Below the pieces are notes generated by a model. That model ran no database searches and was not told the origin of the DNA. It saw only the letters and a list, made by a program, of their open reading frames with translations. A DNA stretch of 64,000 nt, from assembly GCF_015624425.1 (NCBI RefSeq), contig NZ_CP049919.1, forward strand, positions 2,666,001 through 2,730,000, in the 5' to 3' direction. The DNA is from Roseateles sp. DAIF2. GTDB lineage: Bacteria > Pseudomonadota > Gammaproteobacteria > Burkholderiales > Burkholderiaceae_C. The first letter of the stretch is position 1. The number at the start of each line of letters is the position of its first letter. This document shows positions 60,907-64,000 of this stretch, one piece after another. The translations under genes were made by a program, and so were the position numbers.

Positions 60907-62043
60907 TCAGGTCTTGATCGGGTAGGCCCCAATCATCTTGTAAAACGCGCAGATCTGGCGCAATTCCGCCAGCGCGGCGGCCACATGGGGCTCGCTCGGG
61001 TGGCCGTCCAGGTCGATGTAGAAGTAGTACTCCCACTGGCCGGTGCGCGCCGGGCGCGATTCCAGCCGCGTCATCGACACGCCATGGGTCTTCAGCGGCA
61101 CCAGCAGGTCATGCATCGCGCCGGGCTTGTTGGGCACCGAGACGATCAGGCTGGTGCAGTCGCGGCCGCTGACCGGCGGCATCGCCATGGTCTGCGGCAG
61201 GGTGATGACGGCGAAGCGGGTGCGGTTGTAGGCCTCGTCCTGCACCGCGTGGGCCGCGATATGCAGGCCGAACAGGGTGGCGGCGCGCTCGCTGCAGATC
61301 GCGGCCCAGGCGGGGTTCTCGGCCGCCAGGCGCGCGCCCTCGGCATTGCTGGAGACGGCGCGGCGCTCGGCCCCGGGCAGGTGCTTGTTGAGCCAGTTCT
61401 GGCATTGGGCCAGCGCCTGGGGGTGGGCCAGCACCGCCTCGACGCCCTGCAGCGAGTTCTCCTTGCGCACCAGGTTGTGGCGGATCAGCAGGCTGACCTC
61501 GCCGACCACATGGGCGGGGGTGTGCAGGAACAGATCCAGCGAGCGGGTGACCACGCCCTCGGTCATGTTCTCGACGCCGACCACGCCGTACTGCGCGCTG
61601 CCGCTGGCGGTGGCGTGGAAGACCTCGTCGAAGCTGTTGCAGTAGATCAGGTCGGCGGCGCCGCCGAAATACTCGATCGCGGCCTGCTCGCAGAAGGTGC
61701 CCATCGGGCCCAGCACCGCGACGCGCTGCGGCGACTCCAGCGCCAGGCAGGCCGACATGATCTCGCGCCAGATGGCGGCGACATGCTCGCCCTTCAGCGG
61801 GCCCTGGTTGGCGTTCTGGATCTTCGCGATCACCTGGGCCACGCGGTCCGGGCGGAAGAAGGGCGTGCCCTCGCGGCGCTTGAGCTCGCCGACCTGTTCG
61901 GCCACCTTGGCGCGCTGGTTCAGGGTCGCGAGCAGCTGGCGGTCCAGCGTGTCGATCTCGTTGCGCAGCGCCAGCAGCGCGGGATCGGCCACCGGTTCCG
62001 GCGGCATCGGGGTCTTGGGGTGGGTGTCGGCCGGATCAGCCAT
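60907..62043 (-). CDS. pheA: Chorismate mutase / prephenate dehydratase (P-protein)
   Basis: A 378-residue bifunctional enzyme for phenylalanine synthesis. Chorismate mutase domain (about 20-105, [20 protein letters not shown]), prephenate dehydratase (about 110-290; [22 protein letters not shown] with the Thr-Arg-Phe motif) and ACT domain (about 300-378; GAMHDLL and ESRPAR, which bind phenylalanine for feedback). The start [12 protein letters not shown] at ATG 62043 overlaps the serC stop by 8 bases. Intact. Confidence 0.95.
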   Translation of the reverse strand: MADPADTHPKTPMPPEPVADPALLALRNEIDTLDRQLLATLNQRAKVAEQVGELKRREGTPFFRPDRVAQVIAKIQNANQGPLKGEHVAAIWREIMSACLALESPQRVAVLGPMGTFCEQAAIEYFGGAADLIYCNSFDEVFHATASGSAQYGVVGVENMTEGVVTRSLDLFLHTPAHVVGEVSLLIRHNLVRKENSLQGVEAVLAHPQALAQCQNWLNKHLPGAERRAVSSNAEGARLAAENPAWAAICSERAATLFGLHIAAHAVQDEAYNRTRFAVITLPQTMAMPPVSGRDCTSLIVSVPNKPGAMHDLLVPLKTHGVSMTRLESRPARTGQWEYYFYIDLDGHPSEPHVAAALAELRQICAFYKMIGAYPIKT

Positions 62044-62896
62044 GGTGCTTCTCAAAGTCCTTCAGGTACGTGACCAGCGCCTGCACGCCTTCCAGCGGCA
62101 TGGCGTTGTAGATGGATGCACGCATGCCGCCCACCGACTTGTGGCCTTTGAGTTGCAGCAGTCCGCGTTCCCTGGCGCCGGCCAGGAAGGCCTCGTTCAG
62201 GCCCTCGTTGCGGAGGTAAAAGGGGATGTTCATGCGCGAGCGGCAATGGGCCGCGACGCGGTTGTCGTAGAAATCGGAGGCGTCCAGCGCCTCGTAGAGC
62301 AGGCGTGCCTTGTCGATATTGCGCTGTTCGATCGCCGCCACGCCGCTCTTGCCGGCATAGCGAAAGTTCTTCAGCCACTTGAACACCAGGCCCGCGACAT
62401 AGATGCCGAAGGTGGGCGGGGTGTTGTACATCGACTGCGCCTCGGCCACGGTCTTGTAGTCGAAGGCCGAGGGGCAGATCGGCAGCGCCTGGCCCAGCAG
62501 GTCCTCGCGCACGAACACCAGGGTGACACCCGAGGGGCCGACGTTCTTCTGTGCGCCGCCGAAGGCCAGGCCGACCTTGGCCCAGTCGAGCGGGCGCGAC
62601 AGCTGATGCGAGGAGCAGTCGATCACCAGCGGTGCATCGCTGCCCAAGGCCTTCAGGTCCGGCAACTCGTGGAACTCGACGCCGTCGATGGTCTCGTTGC
62701 TGCACAGGTGCACATAGGCGGCGTCCCGGCGCAACTGCCAGCCGCTCGGCGCCGGGATGTCGGTGTAGCGGCTCGCAGCGCCATCGGCCGCGATCTGCAC
62801 ATCGGCGTAGCGGCGCGCCTCGGCCGCGCTCTTCTTGGACCAGGAGCCGGTGACGACCAGGTCGACCTGGCCGAGAACGCGATCGTGCCGCTGAAT
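62036..62896 (-). pseudogene. serC: Phosphoserine aminotransferase, 5'-truncated
   Basis: Only the last 265-285 residues of SerC (normally about 360) are present. Seen motifs: [48 protein letters not shown] with the PLP-binding Lys, and the C-terminal [20 protein letters not shown]. The first 75-90 residues, including the GGGxxENA phosphate-binding loop, are missing; the frame ends upstream at the same TAG (62899-62897) that ends the DUF2059 gene. A short fragment of the missing part is found inverted (see findings). Loss of SerC would mean serine and pyridoxine requirement unless a second copy exists. A misassembly is an alternative. Confidence 0.8.
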
Positions 62897-62914
62897 CTAT
62901 CGCGCGGCGGCCGG
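62857..62914 (+). other. Inverted serC fragment at the truncation point
   Basis: Read on the plus strand, 62861-62914 encodes [18 protein letters not shown], the expected SerC residues just before VDLVVTGSW, but in the wrong orientation. The joint is the 14-bp palindrome CCAGGTCGACCTGG (62857-62870). The fragment overlaps the last codons and stop of the DUF2059 gene. Confidence 0.6.
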
Positions 62915-63523
62915 GGCGGGGCGGGCGGCATTCAGCTTGGCCACGATGCTCTGCTCCAGCGCCTTCAGGCGGGTCTCGATGGTGCTGCGAGTGTCGCCCA
63001 CCAGCTTCTCGGCCAGCGCGCGCTGCATTTCCGGGCCGATCTGGTTGAACTTCTTGTTGACCGGCGATTCCAGCCAGGTGACCAGTTGCTTCAGCTCGTC
63101 CTCGCTGAAGCGCTCTTCCAGAATCGCGCCAACGGTGCTGGGCGCCAGCTTGAGGGCGCGTTCGCGCATCAGCGGCGTGGTCTCGTCGACGAATTTCTTG
63201 ATGTCCGCCTCGATCGCCTTGGCGGTGGCCTCGCGCTTGTCCTGAGGCAGTTGCTGCAGCGCCTGGCCGGCGCCCTGCATCAGATTGCCGACCGGCTGCT
63301 GCAGCATCGCGCGCGACATCGCCTCGAGGCCGGCCTGCTGCGCCTGCAGCGCGCGGGCGACCAGCTCTTTCTTGGCGGGGCTGCTCGTCGGGCTGGCCGG
63401 CGTGGCCGCCGGGGCGGCGGCGGTCTGGGCGATGGCGGCGCCGCCGGCGGCGATCAGGGTGGCCGCGGTCAGGGTGCGGAAGCGGGCGGGGAAGGACTTG
63501 CTGGAGTGGGACAAGATATTCAT
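62897..63523 (-). CDS. DUF2059 domain-containing exported protein
   Basis: A 208-residue protein with a signal peptide (RTLTAATLIAAGGAAIAQ, cleavage near 33) and a DUF2059 domain (about 120-180, RERALKLAPSTVGAILEERF then SEDELKQLVTWLESPVNKKF). Function unknown; conserved between gyrA and serC in Burkholderiales. The ATG overlaps the gyrA stop by four bases. The last few residues (PAPAAAR) are encoded by the inverted serC fragment, so the natural C-terminus may differ. Confidence 0.88.
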   Translation of the reverse strand: MNILSHSSKSFPARFRTLTAATLIAAGGAAIAQTAAAPAATPASPTSSPAKKELVARALQAQQAGLEAMSRAMLQQPVGNLMQGAGQALQQLPQDKREATAKAIEADIKKFVDETTPLMRERALKLAPSTVGAILEERFSEDELKQLVTWLESPVNKKFNQIGPEMQRALAEKLVGDTRSTIETRLKALEQSIVAKLNAARPAPAAAR

Positions 63524-64000
63524 TCCTGGTTGCTACTGCTGCTGTCGTCGCCGGCATCGGCGTCCGGGGTGGCGTCCGGAGTGGTGGATTCGCCGCTTTC
63601 GTTGGCGTCGTTCTCGACGATGCGCTGCAGGCCCGAGAGCTTGGCGCCATCGTCCAGCGCGATCAGGGTCACGCCTTGGGTGGCGCGGCCCAGCTCGCGG
63701 ATCTCGCTGACGCGGGTGCGCACCAGCACGCCCTTGTCGGTGATCAGCATGATCTCGTCATCGGCATGCACCAGGGTCGCGGCGACGACACGGCCGTTGC
63801 GCTCGCTCTGCTGGATCGCGATCATGCCCTTGGTGCCGCGGCCGTGGCGGGTGTACTCGGTGATCGCGGTGCGCTTGCCGTAACCGTTCTCGGTGGCGGT
63901 CAGCACGCTCTGGTTCTCGTCCTCGGCCACCAGCATCGCGATCAGGCGCTGATCGGGCTCCAGCATCATGCCGCGCACGCCGCGGGCCTGGCGGCCCATC
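63520..64000 (-). CDS. gyrA: DNA gyrase subunit A, C-terminal part (5' end outside window)
   Basis: The last 159 residues of GyrA, open at the right window edge. It covers the final blades of the C-terminal beta-pinwheel that wraps DNA: ENGYGKRTAITEYTRHGRGT, MIAIQQSERNGRVVAATLVH and RVSEIRELGRATQGVTLIAL, followed by an acidic tail (DADAGDDSSSSNQE) as in many GyrA proteins. The stop codon overlaps the DUF2059 start (ATGA). Confidence 0.96.
   Translation of the reverse strand, partial: MGRQARGVRGMMLEPDQRLIAMLVAEDENQSVLTATENGYGKRTAITEYTRHGRGTKGMIAIQQSERNGRVVAATLVHADDEIMLITDKGVLVRTRVSEIRELGRATQGVTLIALDDGAKLSGLQRIVENDANESGESTTPDATPDADAGDDSSSSNQE

Noticed and set aside
57970..62073. Very long plus-strand open frame (1367 codons) opposite aroA-cmk, tyrA and pheA
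   Set aside because: It is antisense to three clearly recognisable enzymes; long empty frames are expected in GC-rich DNA, and the translation is low-complexity.

Overview
The window is GC-rich chromosomal DNA, most likely from a beta-proteobacterium of the order Burkholderiales (Roseateles/Mitsuaria/Rubrivivax-type). This rests on the block gyrA - DUF2059 - serC - pheA - tyrA - aroA::cmk (fused) - rpsA - ihfB - lapA - lapB at the right end, on GluQ-RS, MsbA and split HldA/HldC heptose genes, and on codon use. There is no rRNA or tRNA gene, so the genus is not fixed. No CRISPR array or phage is seen.

1-6.4 kb: remnant of an integron gene-cassette array invaded by three insertion sequences. 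Two attC sites can be delimited. One (522-634) was cut exactly in its GTT|AGGT core by an IS1182-type element (635-3680), which was itself hit by an IS407-group IS3 element (764-2003, 4-bp CGAT target duplication). A complete cassette (3682-4315) carries a DUF2314 protein. The next cassette runs into a degenerate attC half-site beside an IS110/IS1111-type element. The integrase gene is not in the window; cassette orientation puts it to the left.

6.4-13 kb: GNAT acetyltransferase, tandem-FKBP prolyl isomerase, GluQ-RS, a LysR regulator divergent from a pirin, and a DUF599 membrane protein. 11.3-21.2 kb: a two-partner secretion operon (a 1668-residue TpsA exoprotein with GLUG and MBG/YDG repeats, then TpsB) next to a divergent response regulator / 7TM histidine kinase pair. 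An identical 18-bp tandem box lies upstream of both the regulator and the exoprotein operon, suggesting one circuit. 21.2-30.7 kb: phospholipase A1, an aotJQMOP-like arginine/ornithine ABC operon, an alpha/beta hydrolase, tRNA hydroxylase TrhO, a diguanylate cyclase and a periplasmic cyclophilin. 30.9-34.4 kb: dnaE.

34.6-42.9 kb is the most unusual region: a Crp/Fnr regulator, a VpsR-like sigma-54 activator and, behind a good -24/-12 promoter, a secreted glycine-rich low-complexity protein, a small secreted protein, a C39-type peptidase, a proline-rich exported protein and a convergent outer-membrane barrel with an N-terminal coiled coil. The layout resembles the Pseudomonas fap functional-amyloid system (FapD = C39 peptidase, FapF = barrel), but with an unrelated-looking Gly/Ser/Ala subunit. 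The three non-enzymatic exported proteins share a C-terminal Q-N-[ST]...[IV]-Q motif. The barrel gene's signal peptide lies one frame away from its body across a 7-G tract.

43-56 kb: an unknown DDD-motif protein, a patatin phospholipase, a hydrolase, a ComEA-like protein, then envelope genes: msbA, divergent gmhA-hldA-hldC-gmhB for ADP-heptose, three glycosyltransferase-type genes, lapB and lapA. 55.7-64 kb: ihfB, rpsA, aroA-cmk, tyrA, pheA, a 5'-truncated serC, DUF2059 and the end of gyrA. At the serC break a short serC-like fragment is inverted, which is either a real rearrangement or a misassembly.
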